From: Flavobacterium ajazii
Lineage (GTDB): Bacteria; Bacteroidota; Bacteroidia; Flavobacteriales; Flavobacteriaceae
Reading direction: 5' to 3'
Length of the DNA stretch: 64,000 nucleotides
Assembly: GCF_010614725.1 (NCBI RefSeq)
Contig: NZ_JAAEHL010000003.1
Coordinates: forward strand, 248,001-312,000
The translations under genes and the position numbers were made by a program. Numbering within the stretch: position 1 is the stretch's first letter; each line of letters begins with the position of its first letter. The notes under the pieces were generated by a model. The model worked only from the letters and a program-made list of their open reading frames with translations, was not told where the DNA came from and did no database searches. Of this stretch, positions 44,594-53,355 are shown piece after piece.

Positions 44594-44628
44594 GTAAAGC
44601 TGCAACTTTTTTACAATTGCAGCTTTAC
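44594..44628 (-). terminator. terminator of the GH3 gene
   Basis: GTAAAGCTGCAA (44594-44605) pairs perfectly with TTGCAGCTTTAC (44617-44628). On the minus strand it follows the GH3 stop by 24 bp and is followed by TTTTAAAAAAATT. Confidence 0.8.
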
Positions 44629-44652
44629 AACCAACCAATTTAGAAAATGAAA

Positions 44653-46869
44653 TTATTGAAGTGAAAAACTCACTTTAGATTTTATATCCGTTGAAGATGC
44701 TCCGACAATAGCTTCAAATGCTCCCGGTTCAGCAACCCAGCCGTGTTTTTTATCATCAAAAAAGCTTAAAGCTGTTTTATCAACTGTAAAAGTTACCGTT
44801 TTTTCTTCTCCCGCCTGAAGCAAAATTTTCTCAAATCCTTTTAATTCTTTTATCGGACGCGGCAATGAAGATTTTAAGTCACTGATATAAAGCTGAACAA
44901 TCTCTGAACCTTCCCTCTTACCTGTATTTTTTACTTTCACAGAAAATGTAATTTGATCATTCGCCCCAATTTGTTTTTTATCAGCAGTTACTTTTCCGTA
45001 TTCGAAAGTGGTATAACTTAATCCATGACCGAAAGAAAATAATGGTTTTACTTTTTGTTTTTCGGCCCAGCGGTAACCAACGAAAATCCCTTCATTATAT
45101 TTAACCTCATCACCACCCGGAAATTCTCCTAATGCGTGCGCTCCGTTATCCGATAATTTTACCGGAAAAGTAAAAGTTAATTTTCCCGATGGATTCACAT
45201 CCCCAACCAAAACAGCTGCCAAAGCATTTCCGGCTTCAGTACCTAAAAACCATCCCTGAACAATTCCGGGAACTTCTTTTACCCACGGCATCGCTACAGC
45301 ATTTCCTGAAATATTTACAAAAACCACATTTTTATTTACTTTAACCAATTCACTTATTAGTTTATCCTGATTGTATGGAAGGTTTAATTCTTTACGATCA
45401 TATCCTTCATCATCCTGGTTGGGACTTTTGTTCAGTCCTCCAATAAAAAGAACGACATCAGCATCTTTTGCAATTTTTAATGCCTCAGCAGTCAATTCAG
45501 CCTCAGAACGTTTTTCTTCCAAACTTACTTTTGCAACAACTCCATTATAATTACTGGTTGGATCTCCAACATAACCTCGGGCATAAACGATTTCAGCCTG
45601 ATTACCTATTCTTTTCTTCAGTCCTTCAAGCGGAGTGATTTCGTATCTTGCTTTAAGTGAAGAACTTCCTCCTCCGACTGTCATCATTTTTATTGCATTT
45701 TCTCCTATAACAACAATCTTTTTAGTTTTAGAAAGATCAATTGGTAAAACATTGTTTTTGTTTTGAAGCAATACGATTCCTTCTTCTGCAATTTTCAATC
45801 CTGCTTTAGCGTGTTCTTCTGTTCCAAATGATCCAAAAGGACGATTCTTATTCATATTTGTCAGGAAGGACAAACGCAAAATACGACGTACTTTTTCGTC
45901 TAATTCTTTTGTTCCTACTTCTCCTTTTGCAATCATGTCTGCATACGGTTTTGCCAGATAGTAGTTGTCATACGCATTACTGGTTCCCCATGTAAGTCCG
46001 TTTGTCCAGGAACCAAACTCCATATCCAAACCATTATGAATGGCTTGTTTAGTGTCGTGAACACCTCCCCAATCGGAAACAACCACCCCTTTAAAACCCC
46101 ATTCCCCTCGAAGGATATCATTTAGTAAAAATTCATTATGGCAGCATTGCTGTCCTTTGTATTTATTGTAAGATCCCATAATTGCCCACACTTCACCTTC
46201 CTGAACAGCCGCTTTAAAAGCAGGCAGATAAATTTCATATAAGGCACGATCATCCACAATTACGTTTACCGAATTACGATTGGTTTCCTGATTGTTTAAA
46301 GCAAAATGTTTTACACAAGCGGCTACTCCAATTGACTGAACCCCTTTAATGTAAGGAACTACCATTTTTGAAACCAGAAAAGGATCTTCGCCCATGTATT
46401 CAAAGTTACGGCCATTTAAAGGGCTCCTGTAAATATTCACTCCCGGGCCTAAAAGCACATTTTTATTACGATAACGTGCTTCTTCACCTATTGATTTTCC
46501 ATACAACAATGCTAATTCTTTGTTCCAACTTGCAGATAAAGCTGTAAGAGCGGGAAATGCAATACATGAATCGTTGGTCCAGCCAGCCTGCTCCCATTCG
46601 TCCCATTTTACTTCAGTACGAATTCCGTGTGGACCGTCTGTCATCCAGTTTTCCGGAATTCCAAGACGCGGTACACCAGGTGAGCTGAATTTAGACTGTG
46701 CATGAATCATCGCAATTTTTTCGCTGGTCGTCATTCGCGAAAGCGCATCTTCTAAACGTTCATTAATTGGCTTTTTATCATCCAGATAAATTGGAATTTT
46801 ATTTTGTGCTTTAATTCCAAAAGAGATCAGCAATAATAAAACACTTATTGCTTTAACGTTTTTAAACAT
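44653..46869 (-). CDS. beta-glucosidase-type glycoside hydrolase family 3
   Basis: A 738-residue exported enzyme with signal MFKNVKAISVLLLLISFGIKAQ. Layout: the N-terminal TIM-barrel with KHFALNNQETNRNSVNVIVDDRALYEIYL and the nucleophile Asp in GVVVSDWGGVHDTK; the alpha/beta sandwich with VVIGENA and LFIGGLNKSPNQDDEGYDR; and the C-terminal FnIII-like domain (VKNTGKREGSEIVQLYI). It resembles BglX-type beta-glucosidases or xylosidases. The neighbouring DUF6377 regulator on the same strand, 185 bp upstream, may control it. Confidence 0.9.
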   Translation of the reverse strand: MFKNVKAISVLLLLISFGIKAQNKIPIYLDDKKPINERLEDALSRMTTSEKIAMIHAQSKFSSPGVPRLGIPENWMTDGPHGIRTEVKWDEWEQAGWTNDSCIAFPALTALSASWNKELALLYGKSIGEEARYRNKNVLLGPGVNIYRSPLNGRNFEYMGEDPFLVSKMVVPYIKGVQSIGVAACVKHFALNNQETNRNSVNVIVDDRALYEIYLPAFKAAVQEGEVWAIMGSYNKYKGQQCCHNEFLLNDILRGEWGFKGVVVSDWGGVHDTKQAIHNGLDMEFGSWTNGLTWGTSNAYDNYYLAKPYADMIAKGEVGTKELDEKVRRILRLSFLTNMNKNRPFGSFGTEEHAKAGLKIAEEGIVLLQNKNNVLPIDLSKTKKIVVIGENAIKMMTVGGGSSSLKARYEITPLEGLKKRIGNQAEIVYARGYVGDPTSNYNGVVAKVSLEEKRSEAELTAEALKIAKDADVVLFIGGLNKSPNQDDEGYDRKELNLPYNQDKLISELVKVNKNVVFVNISGNAVAMPWVKEVPGIVQGWFLGTEAGNALAAVLVGDVNPSGKLTFTFPVKLSDNGAHALGEFPGGDEVKYNEGIFVGYRWAEKQKVKPLFSFGHGLSYTTFEYGKVTADKKQIGANDQITFSVKVKNTGKREGSEIVQLYISDLKSSLPRPIKELKGFEKILLQAGEEKTVTFTVDKTALSFFDDKKHGWVAEPGAFEAIVGASSTDIKSKVSFSLQ

Positions 46870-46956
46870 AACTTTTAATTTTTTTGTCCGTACTAAAATG
46901 AGGTTTTCTAAATAGTATGGTAAAACTAAAACGTTATCGTATTCGTAGGAATTCTA

Positions 46957-46981
46957 AATAAAAAAAGTAGTGATTTTAAAA
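46957..46981 (-). repeat. 25-bp direct repeat, copy 1, upstream of GH3
   Basis: This 25-mer (AATAAAAAAAGTAGTGATTT plus TAAAA) recurs at 47022-47046 with 24 of 25 bases identical. Copy 1 overlaps a small palindrome GTGATTT-N8-AAATCAC (46969-46990). Both lie in the upstream region of GH3. Confidence 0.6.
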
Positions 46982-47021
46982 ATTAAATCACTGAAAACAA
47001 ATATTTTAGTTTCAAAAAAGC

Positions 47022-47046
47022 AATAAAAAAAGTAGTGCTTTTAAAA
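47022..47046 (-). repeat. 25-bp direct repeat, copy 2, upstream of GH3
   Basis: Second copy of the repeat at 46957-46981, ending 8 bp before the stop codon of the DUF6377 gene. Centre-to-centre distance is 65 bp. A regulatory or terminator role for the DUF6377/GH3 junction is possible but unproven. Confidence 0.6.
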
Positions 47047-47054
47047 TCATAAAA

Positions 47055-48698
47055 TCAGGCTTTTAACGAAATCAAACCTATTTTCATCACCATTTCTTCA
47101 AAGCCATTTCGGGAAACTACGGCCTTGTTTCTGGCTCTGGTACGATAATTATAAATAGTACTTAAAGAGTAACGAAGAAATGCTGCAATTTTCACACTAT
47201 CGGTTATTCCGAGTCTGATCAATGCAAAAATTCTAAGTTCTGTATTGAGTACTTCTCCTTGTTTCAATACAATTTGTTCTTCTTTTATGAGCAAAGCATT
47301 AAAATCTTTCACGAAAGTGGGATACAAACTCAAAAAGATAATGTCGAAATTTTTGTATAATTCTTCCAGTTCATTATCAACCAGAGTAGTCGATTTCAAC
47401 ATTTTGTAAATCTCATCAAATTGTCTGGCCGTCGCTTTTTTGTTTAAAATCACGCGATAATTTTCCAGTTTGTTGATGTACGCAGAACACAAATTGAAGA
47501 AATGTGCAATGTATTCTTCCTTAATATGATTGGACTCCGACAATTGGGCATTACGTTCCTGAAGCTGATTATTGGTTTCTGAAATATCTTTGTTTAATTC
47601 GGCCAGTTTCTGACTGGTTTCATAAAGTTCTCCACGAATTCTGGATACTTTTTTCATTTGCTTGTAAACGTAAATAACCGCTGCAATCAAAAACAGCGAT
47701 AGCAGACTAATACAAAGAAGGTAAACTTTAAGCTCAGCTTTTCGTTGGGCTTCACGTTCTAAATAAGCTGTATTGATAATGGAATACACCTGAGACATTA
47801 GGAGGGTACGAAACTGTACATTACAAAAAAGCGCATCCTCAATAGCAGATTGTGTTAATTTGTAAGCCATATCCACATCGCCAGTTTTATAGAAAACCAG
47901 TGCAAGTTCCTGTAGTGAAGCGTTATCTTTTATGGCTTGCTTAATATCTGAAGTTGCAGAAAGAGCATAATATTTCTTTCTTAACTCTACCGGGCCTTTG
48001 GCTTCATAAATGCTTCCTAAAAGATAGGTAATCATGGCATATTGCGGATTTCCGTCTTTGGTTACTTTCAGCAAATCCATTAATTCTTTTTCAGCAATAT
48101 CAAACTCCTTGTAATAAATATTTCGCTGAATTTTATTGATTTTATAGTCTAAAGAATTAGGTTTTAAAACAACCAGCAATGAATCACGGTATTTGCCTAT
48201 TTGCTCAATAAACACCTTACTGACACTATTTGCGTTATAATGCTCATAAAATTCACGGTACACAACATAGTAATTAGGCAGCAATGATTTGTCTAATTCT
48301 TTTTTACTGATACTTTTTAAAATGGATTCAGATTCACGGTATTTTCCAGATGAAGAATAAAGATTTGCTAATTGCAGCTGCGACAGGTCCAGTAAATCTT
48401 TTTTCTTAAGCTCAGCTGCTATTTTAAGGTTTTTCTTTACATAATGAATAGCAGAATCTGAGTTGAATTTCTGATATTCATTATATAAAGCATTGTTGTA
48501 ATTGTATTCCTGTTCTTTTGATAAATCCTTAGATTTTATCTTTTTGAAATTTAAAATCCGTTCTTCTTTTAAACGTACATAATGCTGTTTGTTTTTGATA
48601 GCGCCATTTAGTCTTTCTAAAATAACATCTGTACTATCCGATGAATAAACCGGAAAGTGAACCAGAAGGATTATAAAAAACAGAAAATATTTTTTCAA
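47055..48698 (-). CDS. DUF6377-type membrane regulator with TPR-like sensor and HTH
   Basis: A 547-residue protein starting at a TTG; the signal peptide (KKYFLFFIILLVHFPVYSS) begins right there and no ATG is available. Residues 25-325 are helical TPR-like repeats in the periplasm, one membrane helix follows (LKVYLLCISLLSLFLIAAVIYV), then a coiled coil (ETSQKLAELNKDISETNNQLQ). The C-terminus resembles a LuxR/GerE-like HTH (ALIRLGITDSVKIAAFLRYSLSTIYNYRTRARNKA). DUF6377 proteins of Bacteroidetes often neighbour carbohydrate genes. Here GH3 follows downstream, so sugar-responsive control of GH3 is inferred. Confidence 0.82.
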   Translation of the reverse strand: MKKYFLFFIILLVHFPVYSSDSTDVILERLNGAIKNKQHYVRLKEERILNFKKIKSKDLSKEQEYNYNNALYNEYQKFNSDSAIHYVKKNLKIAAELKKKDLLDLSQLQLANLYSSSGKYRESESILKSISKKELDKSLLPNYYVVYREFYEHYNANSVSKVFIEQIGKYRDSLLVVLKPNSLDYKINKIQRNIYYKEFDIAEKELMDLLKVTKDGNPQYAMITYLLGSIYEAKGPVELRKKYYALSATSDIKQAIKDNASLQELALVFYKTGDVDMAYKLTQSAIEDALFCNVQFRTLLMSQVYSIINTAYLEREAQRKAELKVYLLCISLLSLFLIAAVIYVYKQMKKVSRIRGELYETSQKLAELNKDISETNNQLQERNAQLSESNHIKEEYIAHFFNLCSAYINKLENYRVILNKKATARQFDEIYKMLKSTTLVDNELEELYKNFDIIFLSLYPTFVKDFNALLIKEEQIVLKQGEVLNTELRIFALIRLGITDSVKIAAFLRYSLSTIYNYRTRARNKAVVSRNGFEEMVMKIGLISLKA

Positions 48699-48741
48699 GT
48701 GGCAATGAGATTTATAATTACAATATTAAAGAATTTAATTT

Positions 48742-51006
48742 TTAATTATACACTGCAATTGGCGCTCTCAGACAACTTTCAGGAATATCAAATGCATTTA
48801 CCAGAGAAACCGCATCAGGCCTGATATCCCAGCAAAGCTGATTGACTATTTTACGGATTGCTTTGGTTTTTACAGCTTCCATATATCCATCCTCCAAATA
48901 CCAGGCTTTGTTTTTTTCTATTTGCGAAAGCGCATACAGCTGATTTAATTTCAATAAAATTTCTTTTGTTTTTAAATCTTCTGTTTTTTCAATGGCGATT
49001 TGAAACTGCTCTAAAATCACACGCTCTAAATAAGCCGTAGCAACTTCAATCATTTGGTGCTGAACCACATTAAAAGCATCATAAGCTTCTAAACCGTTAT
49101 CAACCAATTTCTTAATGCGTTTTGCAGCCGATGCTAAAATCGTTCTTTCGCGATGCTGAAAAGCCTGTAAATGAAACTGATAATCCAGTAAATGTTCTTC
49201 GTCTGTTCTTCTGGTTGCAATCGGATTTTTTTCTGCTATGGCGATTTTGGCATTTTCAAACACATAATTGATGATACCCAAAGATCCCATTTCTCCAAAT
49301 GCTTTTCTGAATTCTGCCAGCCTGTTTTTGGCTACTAATTGCATCAAAACAGTGTTATCTCCTTCAAAAGTGGTATAAATTTCAGTATCATTTTTCAAGG
49401 CATCAATTCGGTTTTCAGACAAATAGCCTTTTCCGCCACAGGCCTCACGGCATTCCTGCAAAATATCCCTGGTACTCCATGTAGAATACGATTTCATTCC
49501 GGCAGCCAGAGCTTCAATATCCTGCATTTCAGATTCGGTTCTGTTTAAAAAACGGCTCGTAAGATATTGTAAGCCAAAATGTACCGCATAAGTTTTGGCT
49601 AACGGAATAAGCAATCGGCGCTGATGCATTCTGTAATTTAAAATTGGCACTTCAGATCCTCCTTCGGGACCAAATTGTCTTCGCTGATCACTATATCTGA
49701 TGGCAATTGTAAGCCCTGATTTAGCAGCCGACAATGCCGAACGCGGAATTCCGATTCTACCGCCTACTAAAGTCCCCAGCATAGTAAAAAAACGTCTGTT
49801 ATCACTCGGAATCGGGCTTTCGAATTCACCTTTGTCGTTTACAGAAGCAAAACGATCCAGCATATTTTCTTTTGGAATCACCACATTATCAAAACTAATT
49901 TTTCCGTTATCAACACCATTCAATCCCATTTTATGCCCGCAATCACCAATAGTAACACCTTCTAAAGTATTACCGTTTGTATCTCGTAACGGAACTACAA
50001 AGGCATTTACACCATAATCGTGACCATCAATAATCAGTTTGGCAAAAACAGTAGCCATTTGTCCGTGAACGGCAGCGTTACCAATGTATTCTTTTTGTGC
50101 TTTTTCGTGTGGTGTGTGAATGACAAAAGTCTGATCGCTGTGATTATAAGTTGCTGTAGTTTCCAGCCCTTTTACATTTGAACCGTGATGTGTTTCGGTC
50201 ATCGCAAAACAACCCGGAAGTTTTAATGCGCCAATATCTTTAAGGTATTTTGCATAATGTTTTTCGGTTCCCAGTGACTGAACACTCATTCCCCAAAGTC
50301 CAAACTGAACACCAAATTTTATTACCAGACTCAAATCATGATAACTCAGCGTTTCCATAATTGCAAAATAATCCGCAATGTTTTCGCCACCTCCATATTG
50401 CTTTGGATACGCCATGTTTCCGAGGTTTTCATCAGCTAAAATTTTGCACCAATCGTATACTTTTTGGCGATAGACATTTATATCTGTAGAAGTTTCATAA
50501 GCAAACTCAGGTCTTGAAATAATTGATTTTACCCTTTTGATAATAGCTGCCTGTTCTCCATCCAGAATTTCAGTTAATTTCTGAACATCAAAATTATCAT
50601 TGGTCTGAGAACTGGCGGTAAAAGAACCTGCCTTTGTTTTGAAATTCAGAATTACCTCTTCACCTAAAACCCCAAGGTCATTTTCCAGTTTTTTAAAATT
50701 CAGCTCTAAAGCTGCAATATTCGAGTCCTTATCAGAAAGTGCTGCTGCAATATCAAAAATTGACTTTATAGAAGATTTATCCTTAATAGTTCTCTCAATA
50801 TCCGATTTCCATTGCGTGAGTTCATTTCGCGAAGGCGGATTAGAAATATCCACTTTCGAAAGAAGATATTGCTGTTCTTCAGCTGAAAGCAGTGTTAGAG
50901 AAGTAATAAATTCGCGTAAGGTCGTAAACTCTTTTTGAGTTAAAAGATCATCAGACCAAACTAGATATAAAAGTGGTATAAAAGCCTTAATTTTTAAATT
51001 CTCCAT
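48742..51006 (-). CDS. acyl-CoA dehydrogenase / acyl-CoA oxidase-like, long form
   Basis: A 754-residue flavoprotein. A helical N-terminal extension of about 150 residues precedes the acyl-CoA dehydrogenase core: AYPKQYGGGENIADYFAIME, the FAD segment PGCFAMTETHHGSNVKGLETTA, the beta domain, then CREACGGKGYLSENRIDALKNDTEIYTTFEGDNTVLMQLVAK with the catalytic-base region. The C-terminal 180 residues resemble the acyl-CoA oxidase tail. Whether it passes electrons to ETF or oxygen cannot be told here. It is separate from the beta-oxidation operon at 1.5-7.5 kb. Confidence 0.88.
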   Translation of the reverse strand: MENLKIKAFIPLLYLVWSDDLLTQKEFTTLREFITSLTLLSAEEQQYLLSKVDISNPPSRNELTQWKSDIERTIKDKSSIKSIFDIAAALSDKDSNIAALELNFKKLENDLGVLGEEVILNFKTKAGSFTASSQTNDNFDVQKLTEILDGEQAAIIKRVKSIISRPEFAYETSTDINVYRQKVYDWCKILADENLGNMAYPKQYGGGENIADYFAIMETLSYHDLSLVIKFGVQFGLWGMSVQSLGTEKHYAKYLKDIGALKLPGCFAMTETHHGSNVKGLETTATYNHSDQTFVIHTPHEKAQKEYIGNAAVHGQMATVFAKLIIDGHDYGVNAFVVPLRDTNGNTLEGVTIGDCGHKMGLNGVDNGKISFDNVVIPKENMLDRFASVNDKGEFESPIPSDNRRFFTMLGTLVGGRIGIPRSALSAAKSGLTIAIRYSDQRRQFGPEGGSEVPILNYRMHQRRLLIPLAKTYAVHFGLQYLTSRFLNRTESEMQDIEALAAGMKSYSTWSTRDILQECREACGGKGYLSENRIDALKNDTEIYTTFEGDNTVLMQLVAKNRLAEFRKAFGEMGSLGIINYVFENAKIAIAEKNPIATRRTDEEHLLDYQFHLQAFQHRERTILASAAKRIKKLVDNGLEAYDAFNVVQHQMIEVATAYLERVILEQFQIAIEKTEDLKTKEILLKLNQLYALSQIEKNKAWYLEDGYMEAVKTKAIRKIVNQLCWDIRPDAVSLVNAFDIPESCLRAPIAVYN

Positions 51007-51106
51007 GGTAAACTAACTTATAATTTTGTCTGTGGTTAAATTAAGACAATTAATTGACCTGTTCTAAAAATTGCTTTCAATTAAGATTTTTTTCACATTT
51101 AAAGAA

Positions 51107-51511
51107 TCACAAATAAAGCTCCATTATTGTAAATTCCTGACCTGCTTTATCAAACGTTTGAAAAGTGTCTTTCATCCCCAGTTTTTCATAAAAAGCTTTT
51201 TTATTGCTTCTTGCATTGCACCAGATTCTTTTCAAATTCTTTTTTTGAGCCAGACCGAAAATGTGTTTTAAAAGTTCAGAAGCTATTCCCTTTCCCTGAT
51301 ATTCGGGTAAAGTAGCAAGTTTTCTAAACTGCATTTCATCATCTGAAATAAAGCAGGACACAATTGAAACCATCTTATCTTCTGTAAAAACACCAAAATG
51401 CAAACCGAATTCATCTTCTACTAACTGAACAAATTCAAAAGGCTGTTCCGGCCACATTACTTCGTGTCTTATCTGCCAGGTGTCTGAACCTTTAATTTCT
51501 TTTATTACCAT
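51107..51511 (-). CDS. GNAT-family N-acetyltransferase
   Basis: A 134-residue protein covering one GNAT domain. The acetyl-CoA-binding loop is LATLPEYQGKGIASELLKHIF (Q-x-x-G-x-G form), followed by IWCNARSNKKAFYEKLGM with the usual C-terminal Tyr region. The substrate is unknown; small GNAT proteins acetylate amino groups of metabolites or proteins. It lies 100 bp upstream of the acyl-CoA dehydrogenase and is isolated from the upstream GT2 gene by a terminator. Confidence 0.88.
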   Translation of the reverse strand: MVIKEIKGSDTWQIRHEVMWPEQPFEFVQLVEDEFGLHFGVFTEDKMVSIVSCFISDDEMQFRKLATLPEYQGKGIASELLKHIFGLAQKKNLKRIWCNARSNKKAFYEKLGMKDTFQTFDKAGQEFTIMELYL

Positions 51512-51520
51512 TTTAAAAAA

Positions 51521-51553
51521 TAAAAACCGTCTGAATCAACAGGAAACAGACGG
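51521..51553 (-). terminator. terminator of the GT2 gene
   Basis: CCGTCTG (51527-51533) pairs with CAGACGG (51547-51553). Read on the minus strand the stem is followed by TTTTTATTTTTT. It stands between the GT2 stop and the GNAT start. Confidence 0.85.
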
Positions 51554-51578
51554 CTCTAATTTAGTTTATTTTTGTTTA

Positions 51579-53039
51579 TTATTTAACTTCTGATAATCCG
51601 CGGGTTAGCCAGCCTCTTTTATTTGCCGTAACAAGTGCGTAAGGTGCAATCCAGAATAATCCAAAAGTGTAAAAAATGCTGTAAGAATATGCCCAAAATG
51701 CCTCTGAAAAACTATATCTTTTTGCATAGAATATAACCGGAAAACTGGATACAATTAATATGGCTAAAAATGTTGAACTCAGAAATAATAACGGATGAGT
51801 AACAATAAGAAACAGCATAAACAACAATAACGGAAAGGTCATAATCTGTTTCAGAGACTGGTTCATAAATAAAAGTCTTGCTCCAAATTTAGATTCATTT
51901 CTAAAATTCTTAAAAACATATTGTCCCATCATGAGATTCTCACGGACATTACTTCTTCCCCATCTGATAAACATTTTATACAAACCAGTATATTCTTCAG
52001 GTACGCTAGTTAACACCACCGCATTTTTTTGAAATAAAACGTGATACCCTTGTTTTAATATCATATTGGTCATTGCACGATCCTCGCCGATATCAGAAGG
52101 CTGTCCCATAAAAGTCTGATTAATCCATTCCAGAAGGCATCCAAACACAGCTGTTTTTCTGTAAGCTGCTGCTGCTCCTGGTGTACAAAGAACAGAACCT
52201 AACATACTTTCTGCCGAGCGCACGAATTCAAAACTCATTACAAAACTCACGTTAAGCATTTTTGGAAGTATTGCTTTTTTATTGTTCAAAACCTGAACAT
52301 TTCCTGCAACGGCTCCGCATTTTTCATCTACAACAAACGGGCTGACTAAATTTCGCAAAGTATCTTTTTTTACAATTGAATCACTATCTACCGTTACAAA
52401 AATCTCTCCTGTACCAAGTTCAAATCCGCGGTATAGGGCGTGACGTTTTCCTTTGTTTTCAGGCTGTTGAAAAATGGTAAGACGATCACCCAGTTTTAGT
52501 TTTGCCTGCTGCATCCAATACCATGTATCATCTTTGCTTCCGTCATCAATTGCCAGCAGCTGCATTTTTTCTTCAGGGAAATCACTTTCTGCAAGACTCA
52601 ATAAAGTATCCCAAACCAATTTTCCTTCATTGTAAGCAGGAACAATTACAGTACAGGTTGGCAGCAAATCGTCTGTAACCGATTCGATTGGTTTGTATCG
52701 AAAATACAGGTAAACATTATATAGAAAAACACCCGTTTGAAAGAAAAACAATAAAATCGTTACAATGAGAAACGGATAACCCCATGTCGAATTTATTCTT
52801 TCGATATGAAACTGATCAAAATCTGACTGGAATTCATATACAAAAAAGGCTCCTGTAAGCATTAAAATAAAACTGATTATGAGTACAGCAATCCCCAATG
52901 GGCTTGAAGTTTTTTCATCATGATTTTTTGATTTATTCTGAAAATTAAAAATCGAACTTTTTACTGTAAGTTCTTCTTTATGGATTTCACTAAGAGTTGA
53001 GGCGTAAAATTGGTCTGAAGTAATTGTCTCGCTTTTCAT
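51579..53039 (-). CDS. family 2 processive glycosyltransferase (hyaluronan/chitin synthase-like)
   Basis: A 486-residue membrane enzyme. Two membrane helices (about residues 48-70 and 86-110) precede the GT-A domain with TCTVIVPAYNEGKLVWDTL, AIDDGSKDDTWYWM, TVDSDS, and GEDRAMTNMILKQG. The processivity motif reads KMFIRWGRSNVREN, in place of the classic Q-x-x-RW, and three or four C-terminal membrane helices follow. It probably polymerises and exports an extracellular polysaccharide. No other biosynthesis genes lie next to it. Product unknown. Confidence 0.87.
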   Translation of the reverse strand: MKSETITSDQFYASTLSEIHKEELTVKSSIFNFQNKSKNHDEKTSSPLGIAVLIISFILMLTGAFFVYEFQSDFDQFHIERINSTWGYPFLIVTILLFFFQTGVFLYNVYLYFRYKPIESVTDDLLPTCTVIVPAYNEGKLVWDTLLSLAESDFPEEKMQLLAIDDGSKDDTWYWMQQAKLKLGDRLTIFQQPENKGKRHALYRGFELGTGEIFVTVDSDSIVKKDTLRNLVSPFVVDEKCGAVAGNVQVLNNKKAILPKMLNVSFVMSFEFVRSAESMLGSVLCTPGAAAAYRKTAVFGCLLEWINQTFMGQPSDIGEDRAMTNMILKQGYHVLFQKNAVVLTSVPEEYTGLYKMFIRWGRSNVRENLMMGQYVFKNFRNESKFGARLLFMNQSLKQIMTFPLLLFMLFLIVTHPLLFLSSTFLAILIVSSFPVIFYAKRYSFSEAFWAYSYSIFYTFGLFWIAPYALVTANKRGWLTRGLSEVK

Positions 53040-53292
53040 TATGGTCGTATTATCTATTTCTATCTAAAATGGCTTTTATTTCTAATTCTCTCTGTCTTGT
53101 TTCTATTTTTAGAGAATTATTATAACCGTGATTTTACAAGGCTTATGCCATTAGATTTTTGAACTGATAATTAAACAATTAGCTTTTTTATCAAAATTCA
53201 ATGTGTGTATTTATTACACACTTTACGAAACACTATACACTTTTTGTTTGTTTCCAGGCAAGTTAAAAATCTTCAAACTACCTGCTAAAAAG
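53040..53292. other. upstream region of the GT2 gene
   Basis: Part of a 316-bp spacer without genes. A perfect inverted repeat GTGTGTA-TTTAT-TACACAC lies at 53203-53221 and a weaker one, AATTCTCT/AGAGAATT, near 53083-53117. Either may be a regulatory site of the minus-strand GT2 gene. No convincing TAnnTTTG box was found on the minus strand. Confidence 0.4.
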
Positions 53293-53330
53293 AAAAAACC
53301 GCCTAATCCTAAAAAGGAAAAAGCGGTTTT
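53293..53330 (-). terminator. terminator of the GapN-like gene
   Basis: AAAACCGC (53295-53302) pairs with GCGGTTTT (53323-53330); the minus-strand stem is followed by a run of T. It lies 26 bp after the aldehyde dehydrogenase stop. Confidence 0.88.
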
Positions 53331-53355
53331 GAAAATTAATATATAACCTTGAAGA

